From: Plotosus lineatus
Lineage: Eukaryota > Chordata > Actinopteri > Siluriformes > Plotosidae
Reading direction: 5' to 3'
Length of the DNA stretch: 64,000 nucleotides
NCBI GenBank assembly: GCA_024760905.1
Contig: CM045733.1
Coordinates: 27,252,001 to 27,316,000 of the forward strand
In this document: in pieces, positions 23,501-35,420 of the stretch
Layout of the letters: the number at the start of each line of letters is the position of its first letter
Numbering within the stretch: the first letter of the stretch is position 1
Position numbers and translations under genes: made by a program
Notes under the pieces: model-generated
Told to the model about the DNA's origin: nothing
Seen by the model: the letters and a program-made list of their open reading frames with translations, nothing else
Database searches by the model: none

Positions 23501-25565
23501 AATAACACAATACACCTTTGATGGTGCTTCTTAAATGGCAATTAGAATGTGTCTGGCTTTTTTGACTCCTTTTAGATTACAATAATTTATGTTACGAGTG
23601 TGACATCATATTGTCACAAATATTATTTCCATTTGCTTTCTATCCAATAAATCGGTTTAATAAACCATCAATACTTATTTACTTAGCACGCTGAAGACAT
23701 CATTACACCTCAATCTACAATCTGTCAATGCTTATTGTTGTATTGTTAAAACGCTGCTGTCAGTCAGAATTGGCAGAGCCAATCATGCTCATCTTGAGAC
23801 AATGACAGCACGTATTGTATGAATAATATTTTTTTAAAGAAAACAAAAACACACCCTTTTGCTTCCCATAGCAGCGGATAAAGATATAATCAGAGAACAA
23901 CTGTCTACATGATATTTACGTGGGAGAACAAACAACATGTGTTTGCAGATTTGTATGACAAAAGCCACAGCATCATCGCTTGCTGTAAAGTCTATTAATA
24001 GCTGCTGCTCACTGCTTCCTGAAGCTCCCGTTGCTCTGTCGACAACGCACCTGTTGCCATGGGAACCCCTCACTCTCTGCTCACACGAGGCTAATCAATA
24101 CTCTGTGTCGACTACATTATCGATGTTTCATTACACTTTCATGAAGCATGGACTCCAATCAGAAACATCTACTCCTTCATAAACACTGTTATATACATCA
24201 TGTTTTATATGGGGATAGATCTCACCATTCTGTGTAAAATCTCGAGACTACTTTATGTAAAAATCCCAAGAGATTAGCAGATTCTGAAACAAATTCTCAG
24301 ATGAGCCTATCTGGCACAAACAACCATACCCTGATCAGCATGGCACTGATCGCACGTTTTCATCATTCTGTTTGATTTATTAAGTGAAGCTCTTGACCTG
24401 GTTCTTCACAATTCTTTATTTGCATTGCACTGCTAAAATATGATTGGCTGATTATGTAACCCTATGAATGTACAGGTGTACAGTTGTTCCTGTTGAAGTT
24501 TACGAAGAGCACAAAAAATGTTGTACAAGGGTTTTTGTAGACAACATAGTATGTTTCAATTTGAAAAAAGATCAATATCCAGAAAAGGTCTTTCGTGCAA
24601 TAAAACTTAAAAGTGATTATACATTCTAGGCAAAACTCTAATATCATGCATTGTTCCGTGTATGGCAGTGAGAGTCAAATGTAAGGAATAAGAATGGAGC
24701 AAAATGATGATTCTGACCCTCATTATTAGAGACAGTAAAGGAAACCCTTGCAGTCAACAACTGGTCTTAAGTAGTATGACTTGTTTTAAATATAACAGTA
24801 AAAAATGTATTAGCCTGGGATGACTGTAAGTTCAGAAAGCTGGGTTGACTTAATAGTAAAGGTCAAACATGCTTTTAATGAACGTTTCCTTCAGACTTCT
24901 CTTCATCTTCCAAAGAAGAGCTAAGAGTAATCTTATTTTCTATTGTGTACTATTGAACAAAATATTTACATATTTATAGGGGGCTTTTAATGATGGCAGC
25001 ATTTCTTAGAGTTAATTGCTGCTGAACCAGAAGTATTATATGTACTTTCAGAACTGACCTGGGTATGAAATAAGCTCTCTGGAGAACAAACTCTATCTCT
25101 AGAGCATGACAGTAGAAAACAAAGTCTTACTTTTTTTGAACTCTTCATGCTGAATGATGACAATGGCTAAAGGTCATTTATTCTCTTGTTTAAAATGGCT
25201 CTGGATCACCATGAACTGCTTCACCACTGTGGTGATACAAAGGGCAACTCAGGAATAATTGGGCCAAACTGCTGAAATTGAAAGCCAACGTTGTCAATAG
25301 GAAGGTATGACATTTATTTACTTGACAAACAGAGAGATTTGACCTTTTGGTAATAGGAAATACTAAGCAAGTGGTTAATGAGAGCCAATATGTTGATTAA
25401 GACAGACTCGTGAAATATATGTTTAAAATAATTAATGATGATAGCTTCACAAATATCTATCTAATTAAACATAGATATCAAGGTGTCAGTGCACAGTATG
25501 TCACTCAGCTTGAAAAGGACAATTCATTATAGTGTATTACTGCCATGTTTGTGTGTGTGTGTGTG

Positions 25566-25568
<3 letters not shown>
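23501..25568. other. slc2a13 intron 1 segment, nothing recognised
   Basis: Two kilobases without clear repeats or coding signal, the longest repeat-poor stretch of the intron. Conserved non-coding sequence cannot be judged from one genome. Confidence 0.45.
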
Positions 25569-25643
<75 letters not shown>

Positions 25644-25658
25644 TATATATATATATAT
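25569..25658. repeat. (TA)n microsatellite with GT flanks
   Basis: About 90 bp of TA repeat bordered by GT repeats on both sides. Confidence 0.95.
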
Positions 25659-25703
25659 GTGGGTGTGTGTGTGAGTGTGTGCGTGGGTGTGTGTGTGTGT
25701 ATA

Positions 25704-25909
25704 CAGTGGTATCTCACCTTATGAAATTAATCCGTTCCAGAAGTGCTTTCTTAACCTTTTTTTTTTCGTAAGTTGAGCCGCATTTTACATGTAAAAAGCC
25801 TGATTTGTTCCAAGGCCATATTCCTTTGCAATATCACTCAACCGCATGCCACAAGCCCGCTTCTTCTTTTCACTCATGCCGGTAATCACTTTCACCGGGA
25901 ATCACACTT

Positions 25910-25950
<41 letters not shown>

Positions 25951-26397
25951 TGTGTTGACCATGTCTTCTTAGCAGAGTTATAATCTTACAAATGTTTATG
26001 CAAGGTTAAAAGCCTGAGACAAAAAATAAAGTTGCAATAAGCACACTCGAAAAACTTACGAAACAACAGTAACTCTGTCCTTTACGCGTGTTAGAACTCT
26101 GTGACGAACAATGGGTCAAAGGCACACAAAAAGCATCATGGGTATTATGGAGATACAGCTCCATAATAGCCAATGGGAGGGAGCTGCATCATAGTTATTA
26201 TGGAGATGCAGCTCCCTCCTAGCCAATCTGAGGCCAGCGGGGTGGGATGTTGGGAGATAGCCAATGAGAGGCCAGCGGGGCGCGCATTGTTTAAATTTTT
26301 GAGATGGCGCGTTTTGTAACGTGAATTTGTTTCGTATCCAGAGACGGAAATTTTAGGTAAATGCGTTTCGTAACCTGGATTTTTCGTTTATTGGGTC
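25704..26397 (+). mobile_element. pogo-like non-autonomous element
   Basis: Starts after TA with CAGTGGTATCTCACCTTATG and ends with GTTTCGTAACCTGGATTTTT in inverted orientation. The interior (AGCCAATGGGAGGGAGCTGC) is shared with the element at 47336. It contains a (GT)n block at 25911-25950. Confidence 0.65.
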
Positions 26398-26477
26398 TTA
26401 CATATATATTCTGGTCCTTCTCAAAAAATTAGCATATTGTGATAAAGTTCATTATTTTCTGTAATGTACTGATAAAA

Positions 26478-26549
26478 GATAGAGATAAGTCTGTTGGGTT
26501 TTTACACCCAAGCCTTGTGGCTCATCAGGCCAGTGCTTATCCCCGGTTT
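26478..26549 (-). mobile_element. SINE family C 3' fragment with 12-bp duplication
   Basis: 72 bp matching the 3' end of the SINE at 48779-49070 (GGATAAGCACTGGCCTGATG, reverse orientation). Flanked by GTACTGATAAAA at 26466-26477 and 26550-26561, inside a Tc1 end. Confidence 0.88.
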
Positions 26550-26823
26550 GTACTGATAAAAATTAAACTTTAATATTTTTTAGATTCATTGCACACTAAC
26601 TGAAATATTTCAGGTCTTTTATTGTTTTAAGACTGATGATTTTGGCATACAGCTCATGAAAACCCAAAATTCCTATCTCAAAAAATTAGCATATCATGAA
26701 AAGGTAGTCTAAATGAGCTATTAACCTAATCATCTGAATCAACCAATTAACTCTAAACACCTGCAAAAGATTCCTGAGGCTTTTAAAAACTCCCAGCCTG
26801 GTTCATTACTCAAAACCGCAATC

Positions 26824-27775
26824 ATGGGTAAGACTGCCGACCTGACTGCTGTCCAGAAGGCCATCATTGACACCCTCAAGCAAGAGGGTAAGACACAGAA
26901 AGAAATCTCTGAGCGAATAGGCTGTTCCCAGAGTGCTGTATCAAGGAACCTCAGTGGGACGTCTGTGGGAAGGAAAAAGTGTGGCAGATAACGCTGCACA
27001 ACCAGAAGAGGTGACCGGACCCTGAGGACGATTGTAGAGAAGGGCCGATTCCAGACCTTGGGGGACCTGTGGAAGCAGTGGACTGAGTCCGGAGAAACAT
27101 GCAGAGCCACCGTGCACAGGCATGTGCAGGAAATGGGCTACAGGTGCCGCATTCCCCAGGTCAAGCCACTGTTGAGCCAAAAACAGCGGCAGAAGAAAGT
27201 ATTTTTTCGGATGAAAGCAAATTTTGCATGTCATTCGGAAATCAAGGTGCCAGAGTCTGGAGGAAGACTGGGGAGAAGGAAATGCCAAAATGCCTAATGT
27301 CCAGTGCCAAGTACCCACAGTCAGTGATGGTCTGGGGTGCCATGTCAGCTGCCGGTGTTGGTCCACTGTGTTTTATCAAGGGCGGGGTCAATGCAGCTAG
27401 CTATCAGGAGATTTTGGAGCACTTCATGCTTCCATCTGCTGAAAAGCTTTTTGGAGATGAAGATTTTCATTTTTCAGCACGACCTGGCACCTGCTCACAG
27501 TGCCAAAACCACTGCTAAATGGTTTACTGACCATGGTATTACTGTGCTCAATTGGCCTGCCAACTCTCCAGACCTGAACCCCATAGAGAATCTGTGAGAT
27601 ATTGTGAAGAGAAAGTTGAGAGACACCAGACCCAACACTGTGGATGAGCTTAAGGCCGCTATCGAAGCATCCTGGGCCTCCGTAACACCTCAGCAGTGCC
27701 ACAGGCTGATTACCTCCATGCCACGCCGCATTGAAGCAGTCATTTCTGCAAAAGGATTCCCCACCAAGTATTGAG
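26824..27775 (+). pseudogene. Tc1 transposase, inactivated
   Basis: Begins MGKTADLTAVQKAIIDTLKQ with an HTH region (EISERIGCSQSAVSRNLS). It reaches the DDE region (HSAKTTAKWF, then SPDLNPIENL) followed by a stop where the sister copy has W. It has an in-frame stop after GRKKCGR and a central deletion, so it is non-functional. Confidence 0.85.
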
Positions 27776-28049
27776 AGCATAACTGAACATAATTATTTGC
27801 ATGTTGACATTTTTGTATTAAAAACACTTTTTTTATTGGTCGGATGAAATATGCTAATTTTTTGAGATAGGGATTTTTGGTTTTTCTTTACTTTTTTGCC
27901 AAAATGATCAATATTCAAACAATAAAAGGCTTGAACTACTTCAGTTGTGTGTAATGAATCTAAAATATATGAAAGTCTAATGTTTATCAGTACATTACAG
28001 AAAATAATGAACTTTTTCAGAATATGCTAATGTGGTGCATTACTGATCC

Positions 28050-28150
28050 GAATGTCACTTGAGCAAGGTCCTTAACCCTCAATTGCTCAAGTATATAAAA
28101 AAATGATAATTGTAAGTCACTCTGGATAAGAATGTCTGCCAAATGCTATA
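28050..28150 (+). repeat. tRNA-SINE fragment
   Basis: Contains TTGAGCAAGGTCCTTAACCC and AAGTCACTCTGGATAAGAAT, a common fish SINE segment also seen inverted at 52265-52445. Confidence 0.5.
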
Positions 28151-28589
28151 AATATATAACAAAATTCTGTGTTATTTTCCATTGCATAGAAACTTGCTTC
28201 GATGTTGGTCGGAAAACAGGATGTTATTATTTATTACTTCAGTAGAGTCGGATATTATTATATAAAAGGTCGGATATTATTATATCTATTGAAGATGATC
28301 CACAGCAAACTGTGATCTTAATCATACACTCAGTAAATTCTTCACTCTCAAACACATCTACCATTATTCATGAGGATCAGCATAAGTTTATCTCTACTAT
28401 CTTCCAGCTATGGTTCATAACACTAGGTCTTGACATAAATTGTGCTTCATTAGAGGACTTAAAATAGGCTTGGTTTTTCATGGAAAATTCACTAAAGACA
28501 GACTTTAAATGCCTGTCATACCATGCTTGATACAAATTATCCAAAGTAATAAACTTTTAGTATAGTGTTTTAAAATAAATACCAATTAG

Positions 28590-28735
28590 CCAACTGTGCA
28601 TGTTTTTGGACTGTGGGAGTAAAGCCATGCAAGCAAGGGAAGAACATACAAACTTCAGAGCAACCAATCCAGGAAATCGAAATCAGACCTTCTTGCTGTA
28701 AGGCAGACAATGTAACCGTTATGCTACCATGCTGC
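28590..28735 (-). repeat. V-SINE-like fragment
   Basis: Reverse copy of the core (TTTTTGGACTGTGGGAGTAA) and tRNA-like head ending at TACCATGCTGCC. Confidence 0.55.
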
Positions 28736-28920
28736 CCTTGTTTATTTATGTGAAGTGAATTATTTAACTGGCAAACATAGAAAAAATTTCAGTATTGTGA
28801 CTGACCAAGTTACATGTATTTTATAAATATAAACATAGTTGGAGAGAGTTAAAAGATTAAAGAGTTTGCAGTACATCCATGTAACAGTCCAATTGGTAAT
28901 TTATCAGTGTACAAGAACTC

Positions 28921-29256
28921 ATTCATTCATTCATTTTCTGAACCGCTTAATCCTAATTAGGGTCACGGGGATGCTGGCGCCCATCTCACTCTGGGCAGAG
29001 GCAGAGTACATTCTGGGCAGCTTGCCAGGCCATCGCAGGGCAGAAACACACTGACAGCTCTGCAGCCTACTCTGGACAAAAGTCAGCAATGGTTCTTTTA
29101 CATGTCTCTGACTATAGACAGTGAGAGACATGACTGGCCTTTGATAACCCAGTTGGCTGCACTGGGGAGACAGTGACAACCAGTTGAGAGTGGGACTTGA
29201 ACCCCCAGTCTTAGGATCAGTAATCCCGTACCTTATCACCAGGCCACCACTGCCCT
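28921..29256 (-). mobile_element. tRNA-derived SINE, family B
   Basis: Reverse orientation: ATTC-repeat tail, LINE-type tail (CGCTTAATCCTAATTAGGGT), shared body (TCAGCAATGGTTCTTTTACA) and a tRNA head ending ACCAGGCCACCACTGCC. Confidence 0.85.
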
Positions 29257-29589
29257 GGTTAAAATATGTAACTTAAAATTTAAGGTCTGCCTTTTAATGT
29301 TAACTCTGAAATGTGTTTACTTCAAACCTGTCTCAGCCCTTATGGACCTGCTCACACATATGCATGGAGTTCACCTGCATCATTTTTTTAATAAATATAT
29401 ATATATATATATAATATTAAAAATACTAGTATATCTTATTTTAGTTACCTGTTTACATATTCCCATGTAGTATATACTAAAACAATTATTAGCAATAGGC
29501 TTGTGGCTGTATCTATGAATTGAATGGTCATTTTTGTCCTATTCGTCAGCATCCACTAATCCTTATGGAAATACTTGTTAATTATCTCA

Positions 29590-30050
29590 TTACAGTGTCA
29601 GCTGCCATGGGGTGGACTGTATTAGGCAAAAAAATGAATGGTCAGTTAATAAAAATGATGTGTTCAAAACAAGAGAATTGAGCACACATTACAACCTTAA
29701 TGACTTTGACAGGGGCCATATTGTTTTGAGACATTTTTATTCATTGTTTTGGGTAAATAAGATGGTCTATTATCCTCGATCTCTAAAGCAGTAAGTCCTG
29801 CAGGGTGTTCCTTATCTATTGTATCAATTAAATGACCAACTTAGTGCAAGGAAGGACAACCAGTGATTAGGAATGTCATGGATGTCCAAAGCTCACTGAT
29901 GCATGTAGGGAGAGAAGCCTAATATGTCTGGTCTGATCTCACAGAGAAGCTGCTGTAGCACAACCAGCTGTATCCAAAACAGTCCATTCTAGCTTTCTCC
30001 ATATGGGTATGGGCTGCCTATACCCGAACACCAGTCAAGTGGTTTAATAT
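29590..30050 (+). mobile_element. Degenerate Tc1-like fragment
   Basis: GGTGGACTGTATTAGGC and TTTGACAGGGGCCATATTGT recall a common fish Tc1-like family, but the coding frame is lost. Confidence 0.35.
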
Positions 30051-30059
30051 CATGGCTGA

Positions 30060-30594
30060 GTGTATTTTGATACAGATTAAAAAAAAAAAAACATACAGTG
30101 TAGGAGACTTTATTTTCCAAACTTTTATTATGACCATCTTCTAGAAGAAGGTGAGTCTCAGCAACCTCGTTTATTTACAGTAGGAGAGCTTTAGGTAACA
30201 TTGTGTAGATCTGGAAAGCAGATTTCTTATTTATGATTATTATTTTAGGAACAAACTGAATTATTTGTACAACTAATACAGTATCCCCATGGAAGTCGTT
30301 CTCAAACTGAGCTGCAGGTGCTCTCAGGGATTCCTGAAGCAATATCTGGAGGGTGTTCTAATGGCTGTGTTTATTTTTTTTTTTAAGTCATAGTTCTGGG
30401 TCTGTAAATGGGAATCTACTGTTATTGTGTTTCTATAAAGATCCAAACCTGTTTCACATTATTCACACTTATTCCGAATCTCAAGTCAATTTACAAGAAC
30501 ATGAGATGGATGGTGTTTTGGAGTGAAGTTTTTGGGTATGTTCTATGGCGCGTGTCTGGTTTCAATAAGAATAAGATCTATTATTTTCTTGCAT

Positions 30595-30596
<2 letters not shown>
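30060..30596. other. slc2a13 intron 1 near exon 1, nothing recognised
   Basis: No repeat or coding match seen before the CA array. Confidence 0.45.

Positions 30597-30658
<62 letters not shown>
30597..30658. repeat. (CA)n microsatellite beside the slc2a13 exon 1 donor
   Basis: About 62 bp of CA repeat (GT on the transcribed sense). It starts 17 bp inside intron 1 from the exon 1 splice donor. Confidence 0.97.
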
Positions 30659-30659
<1 letters not shown>

Positions 30660-30676
30660 ACTAAACAAACACTTAC

Positions 30677-31232
30677 CAATCCCGATTCCCACTATAAGCC
30701 GACCGATCAGCACAGCCTCCTTATTCGGTGCCGAACCCATCACGATCCCTGCGATGAAGAAGGCAAAGCTGGCGAGCAGGACGCACGTTCTCCTGCCGAA
30801 CACGTCGTTGAGAAACGCGCCCGCGAGAGCAGAGAGAGCCGCTGCAGCCACGGTGCCCGAGACAAGCAGCTCATGCCACGGCAGTGTGATGTTCTGATCT
30901 TGCTTGAGGAGCAGGATCGCCCCGGAGACCACGCCGGCGTCATACCCGGATAGGAAGCCGCCGAGTGCAGCGAGCAGCGCCAGGACGCGCACGAAGGCAG
31001 GCGCGCCATCACACTGGAAGTTCTTCCGGGCGGCGCGCTCCAAGTCCCCGGTGGAGATGGCGCACGCGGCGTCGGAAGAGGCGGAGGCGGCCAGGCTCGT
31101 GGAGGACGGAACGGTGATGAGAGTCCGCTCGCTGCTGTCATCGCCGCTTCCTCCTGCTTTCCTCCTTTTCTCGCCCATCAGGTTGGTCATGCTGCGGAGC
31201 GTGTAGTCATGCTGGGAGGATTTACGGGACAT
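30677..31232 (-). CDS. slc2a13: slc2a13 coding exon 1 (proton/myo-inositol cotransporter)
   Basis: This exon encodes the N-terminus of HMIT, the SLC2-family H+/myo-inositol symporter of the plasma membrane. It begins with MSRKSSQHDYTLRSMTNLMG, which matches the family's cytosolic N-terminus. A low-complexity Ser/Ala stretch follows, then DLERAARKNFQ and the first membrane helices (ALGGFLSGYDAGVVSGAILL; ELLVSGTVAAAALSALAGA). The MFS loop motif NDVFGRR and helices 3-4 come next, ending GRLIVGIGIG. It is 556 nt long and leaves phase 1. The donor, read on the minus strand, is GTAAGTG. I chose this start rather than MFLLLM five codons upstream because the family begins MSRK. The promoter side is CpG-rich. 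The donor is followed almost at once by a CA/GT microsatellite. Confidence 0.95.
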
Positions 31233-31321
31233 CAGTAGGAGAAACAAATGTTTTAAAAAGTTGCAAAGCGGATGAGCGGTTATTTAGCTATGGAAAAGTC
31301 GAGGGTCTTTTATATGTTATA

Positions 31322-31394
<73 letters not shown>

Positions 31395-31620
31395 GGTTGT
31401 TTTTCCACAGGTTGCCTTTTCTTGTTGAGCTCAGGTCTTTGCTTCACGCAGCATCAGCATCATTATCATCCTAAACACCCTGGTGGTCCAAAGTCGCGCG
31501 TACGGATGGTTAAGAGATGCGCGCGCTCGCGCGCGGGGGGGCGCTCACAAAGTAAGGCGTCGTCTGCTTTCGTCATCACCGGCATTTGTACACGAGCGCA
31601 CGCACACACGCTCGGATACT
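31232..31620 (-). promoter_or_regulatory. CpG-rich 5' flank of slc2a13
   Basis: Just upstream of the slc2a13 start the sequence becomes rich in CG dinucleotides (for example near 31494-31550, with several CGCG runs), unlike the AT-rich surroundings. Exon 1 itself is also CpG-rich. This is what an unmethylated vertebrate promoter looks like. A (TTA)n array (31321-31394) sits between the CpG cluster and the start codon. The transcription start is not determined. Confidence 0.55.
31321..31394. repeat. (TTA)n microsatellite in slc2a13 5' flank
   Basis: About 74 bp of almost perfect TTA trinucleotide repeat, roughly 90 bp upstream of the slc2a13 start codon, probably in the 5' UTR or core promoter. 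Confidence 0.97.
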
Positions 31621-32129
31621 AGTCTACACAACAGATGTCTGAAATCTCCTGCTATGTTTTGAAAAGCCATGTCAGTTCTTTAATAATGAAATGGTAATTT
31701 ATTGATAGTTTGTGGAAATAAACAAAAATGAATAAATAAATCAATCAATCAAAAGTTGTCCATTGCTTGGTCAATAGTCATAGTTCAATACAGCACCTCA
31801 TCACTGTCAGAAAAAACAACTCCCAAATTCCCCTGTTTCCATGCCACTGAGGAGGCATCTGTAACCCATCCGCCATGTATTTACTATGCATATCCTTTAT
31901 ATTAATGTACATGCTGAAAGATGCTCCAAAGGGAAGAATCATATGGTTTCCGAACAATACGTTGTTTTCCTGTTATTTTTCCTTTTACATGTTTCTTTTT
32001 CCAGCCATAAAGTATGTATGAATGTGGACCGGAAAAACGTCATAAGTCAGACCATACCACCATCTGCTGGCTTCATGTGAATACACAGCATCTGAGAGTT
32101 TCAAAATTATATTGTATAGGGTGTCACAC

Positions 32130-32395
32130 ATCATCATCATCATCATTTTCTGTAACCGCTTAATCCTAATTTGGGTCGCAGGGAGGCTAGTGCCCATCCC
32201 TGCCAACTTCGGGCGAGGGCAGAGTACACCCTGGACAGCTCGCCAGGCCATCGCGGGGCGGAAACACGCTGACGGCTTTGTAGAGCCTACTCTTTACGAA
32301 AGTCAGCAATGGTTCTTTTACATGCCTCACACCATAGACAGTGAGAGACATGGCCAGCCTTTGATAACCCAGTTAGCTGCACTGGGGGGGTCCGT
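32130..32395 (-). mobile_element. SINE family B, head-truncated
   Basis: Reverse copy: CAT-repeat border, tail (GTAACCGCTTAATCCTAATT), body (AAAGTCAGCAATGGTTCTTT) and loss of the tRNA head after CTGCACTGGGGGG. Confidence 0.8.
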
Positions 32396-32529
32396 CACAC
32401 AGCCTTCAGTAATTTATTGCTCATGGTTCTTATTCTTCCTTACATATATACACTGCATGTACACCCACTTTACTCTCATGTTTAAGTCATTGTGCCTATT
32501 CATCAGAATTACCAGGTATACAATAGTAT

Positions 32530-32904
32530 GAGCTTCCTTCGCTGAGTGGCGGGACACTCCCTTAGAGATAAGGTGAGAAGCTCTATCATCCAGGGAGAGC
32601 TTGAAGTAGAACTGCTGCTCCTACGCATTGAGAGGCGCCAGTTGACGTGGCTCAGGCATCGGGTTAGAATGCCTCCTGGACGCCTCCCTGGAGTTGTGTT
32701 TTGGGCATGTCCAACAGGAATAGCCCCCAGGGTCGACCTAGAACAGGCTGGAGGGACTATGTCTCTCGGCTTGTCTGGGAGCGCCTCGGTGTCCCCCCGG
32801 AAGAGCTGGAGGAAGTGGCTTGGGAGAGGGATGTCTGGGCCTCTTTGCTTAGGTTGCTGCCCCCGTGACCCGACCCCGGATTAACCGGAAGACAATGAAT
32901 GAAT
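32530..32904 (+). mobile_element. Rex3 3' end with 8-bp target duplication
   Basis: 5'-truncated Rex3 encoding the C-terminus (WLRHRVRMPPGRLPGVVFWA), ending GGATTAACCGGAAGACAATG. AATAGTAT is repeated at 32522-32529 and 32905-32912. Confidence 0.85.
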
Positions 32905-32937
32905 AATAGTATATTGCATAACAAATCTAGAAGTAAA

Positions 32938-33265
32938 TTATTCATTTATTCATTTTGAAAGCCGCTCAATCCTAATTATGGTTGCGATGAGGCTGGCATC
33001 CATCTCAGCTGACTCTTTGCAAGGGTTGGGTGCTCCATGGACAGCTTGCCAGGCCACTGCAGGCTCACTTTAACATCTAAGGGGAATTTGGAACCACCAA
33101 ACAGCCTACCGACATGTTTTTGGAATGTAAGAGGGAACCAGAGTACAGGTAGGAAACCCACACCAGCACAGGTAGAACATGAACTGCACACAGAAACAGC
33201 CAGAGTCCACGAATCAAACACATGACCTTATTGCTGGAAGTAAATGCGCTAACCACTGCACCATT
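32938..33265 (-). repeat. V-SINE-like element
   Basis: Reverse copy with ATTC tail, LINE-type tail (GCCGCTCAATCCTAATTATG), core (TTTTTGGAATGTAAGAGGGA) and a degraded tRNA head. Confidence 0.65.
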
Positions 33266-33559
33266 AGAAGTAAATTAATAATTCTGAAATAGAATTGTTG
33301 CATGTTGGAATCAAAACAATGTCTGTGACTCACAAAGTCTATGAATGTATTCTATGATATCTGACATGATCTCATTTAAATCTTGCAAATTTTAAAGTGG
33401 TGCCTTCATGGATCGGACTTGTTGTTGATGCTAACTGCACCGTGATCTGGAAATTAGGAGGCCAGGTCAACACCTTGAATGTTCCTCATGTTACTCAAAC
33501 AATTTTACAACGTGACAGGGTGCATTGTACTGGTGAAAGAGGACACTGCCCGTACTTAA

Positions 33560-33870
33560 GGAAGTACCATTTCCATGAAGGGTGTATTTGGTCTCAATGT
33601 TTAGGTAAGTGGTGTACAGTATATCAAAGCAAAATTCACATGTATTAGAATGCAAGGTTATCCAGTACTGTACAGCATTACTTAGATCACACTGCTTCTA
33701 CCAGCTTGACTTCCTTCTATAGTGGAACCTTGTTACAGACTTCCCCAGGTAAGTTATGCACATAAACCCAACACGTTTCATCAGACTAGGGAACTTCTTT
33801 TCTATTGCTCTATGCACCAGTGGACATTTGCTACTCCTTCAGAAATGACCTACATCCATCTTGTTGAACA
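33560..33870 (-). mobile_element. Degenerate Tc1-like fragment
   Basis: Reverse-strand sequence such as CATCAGACTAGGGAACTTCT resembles a widespread fish Tc1-like family; no open frame remains. Confidence 0.4.
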
Positions 33871-34875
33871 ATTGCTTGTCAAATGAGGAAGCCACTTCCA
33901 AAAAAGTGAAGTTGATCAGTTTTGAAGAAAAATCTGACTTTTTTTTTCATAGGCATAGAAATTATCTAACAGAGTTTTGCTTCTTCTGCTACCATTCATA
34001 ACATGTATTAGTAGGGTTTGAAAGTGGAGCTAACAGTGGGACATGTTTCAATTGCCTAAAAAAGAGGCAGGTTTTGCAAATGGACACCGCAAATGATAAA
34101 CGAGTTAAAAGATATGTGCTTTTTGCAAGGCATATTAAATTAATAATTTATTTTTTTTTTTATTGTTGTTCTGTCCATGGTTATGCACCAATGAAATGAC
34201 CAGTGAAAGGTATAAGATGTGTTATTTTTTTACTCCATTTTGTGGCTATAGAATCCGAGATTTTTTTTTTTTTCAGTACCGAAATGTATTTCTTACAAGA
34301 AGCATGTTTAAATTTGGTTCAAAAGTACAAAAGTAGTCTGAAGGCTGCTTTTCAACATTAAAAATATGTAATAATAGTCTGCTAATGTTAAGATGGTGGC
34401 ATTTTCCCAATTGTCATTGGCAGGCACGTCCACAGATAGGCCCCTTGGTGCTCAGCATCTGCCCTTTTTGGCTTCTGAGCCATTACATACCATTTTAAAA
34501 GACATTCTGAAATCTGTAATTTGTTTCATTTCATAGATGTTTTAATTTTAGTTTTAAAACTGCCACAGTGCATACATTCTCAAATAAAAACATGTTGTAA
34601 TGCCTGAAAACTACATTTTAATTTTATAGGCAATCAGATTAGTATAAAAGGCCACAAAACTGCTTTTGCTCAAGCTGAGAATAACATGCAGCTTTTGATG
34701 TAATGCCTTAGCTCCAAGTCTGCAGTACTGTTCAAGCTCATGTCCCGTCCTCTTCAAATTCCCATAATTAAAATATATCAGTCAAGTGTCCTTTGGACAG
34801 TGGTGTAGCATTTCTTCAATTTCATGTCCTTGTTCTGATTTTATTTATGAGGACAACCCACTATCAAATATCTCA

Positions 34876-35035
34876 ATATCTTCTTCTTCTTCTTCTTTTC
34901 CTTTCAGTTTTTCCCTTTTCTCAGGGGTCGCCACAGCAAATCATCTGATTCGTATATTTGATTTGGCATAGATTTTTACATCGGATACCCTTCCTGTCAC
35001 AACCCTTTTAGCAAGGGACAAAAACACGCTGACGG
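34876..35035 (-). mobile_element. SINE family A tail fragment
   Basis: Reverse copy of the LINE-like tail (TTTCAGTTTTTCCCTTTTCT, then GGATACCCTTCCTGTCACAA) with a GAA-type terminus. It breaks off in the body after CACGCTGACGG. Confidence 0.8.
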
Positions 35036-35274
35036 CACCTAATTTTGGCAATAGGCCAACCTTGGCCAAGATTTGAATCCTGAACTTTTTGGCTGTGAAA
35101 CAACGGGACTAACCACTGACTACTGTTTTTTCCAAGTGTTACTTAACTTAGATTTAGGAGTCCACAATCTTATGAGACAGCCAAAGTATTCCAGTGGCTG
35201 TACTTGGCAGTTAACCTCAGTACATCTCTCCAAAAATTTTTTAAATGGGCCAAGTCATTTCCTATTGGTTGACA

Positions 35275-35420
35275 AGTCAAGCCAATGGCTCAGTGGTTAG
35301 CATGGTCACCTCAGAGCAAGAAGGTTCTAGGTTTCAATCTTGGCTAAGGGCTTTTCTGTGTGGAGTTTGTATGTTCTCCCTATACTAGTGTAGGTTTTCC
35401 AACTACAGACCAGAGATTTC
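35275..35420 (+). repeat. V-SINE-like 5' fragment
   Basis: tRNA-like head (CTCAGTGGTTAGCATGGTCA) and start of the core (GTGTGGAGTTTGTATGTTCT). It is followed by a TTTACATTTACAGCATTTAG-type repeat. Confidence 0.55.

Larger units (their letters stand above)
26412..28030 (+). mobile_element. Tc1/mariner element with SINE inserted in its left end
   Basis: Long inverted repeats (CTTCTCAAAAAATTAGCATA on the left, the same inverted near 28020) flank a transposase on the plus strand. The same family is present at 36341-37893. The left repeat is split by a SINE fragment (26478-26549). The right end is degraded (TTTTTCAGAATATGCTAATG). Confidence 0.85.

Noticed and set aside
26140..26290. Tandem GAGCTGC/GGCCAGCGGGG units as a regulatory array
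   Set aside because: They are part of a pogo-like element also found at 47336, so they are repeat structure, not a local regulatory array.
31886..32080. Possible small gene between slc2a13 and the mucin
   Set aside because: The short open frame has no domain and no conserved features; not enough to call.
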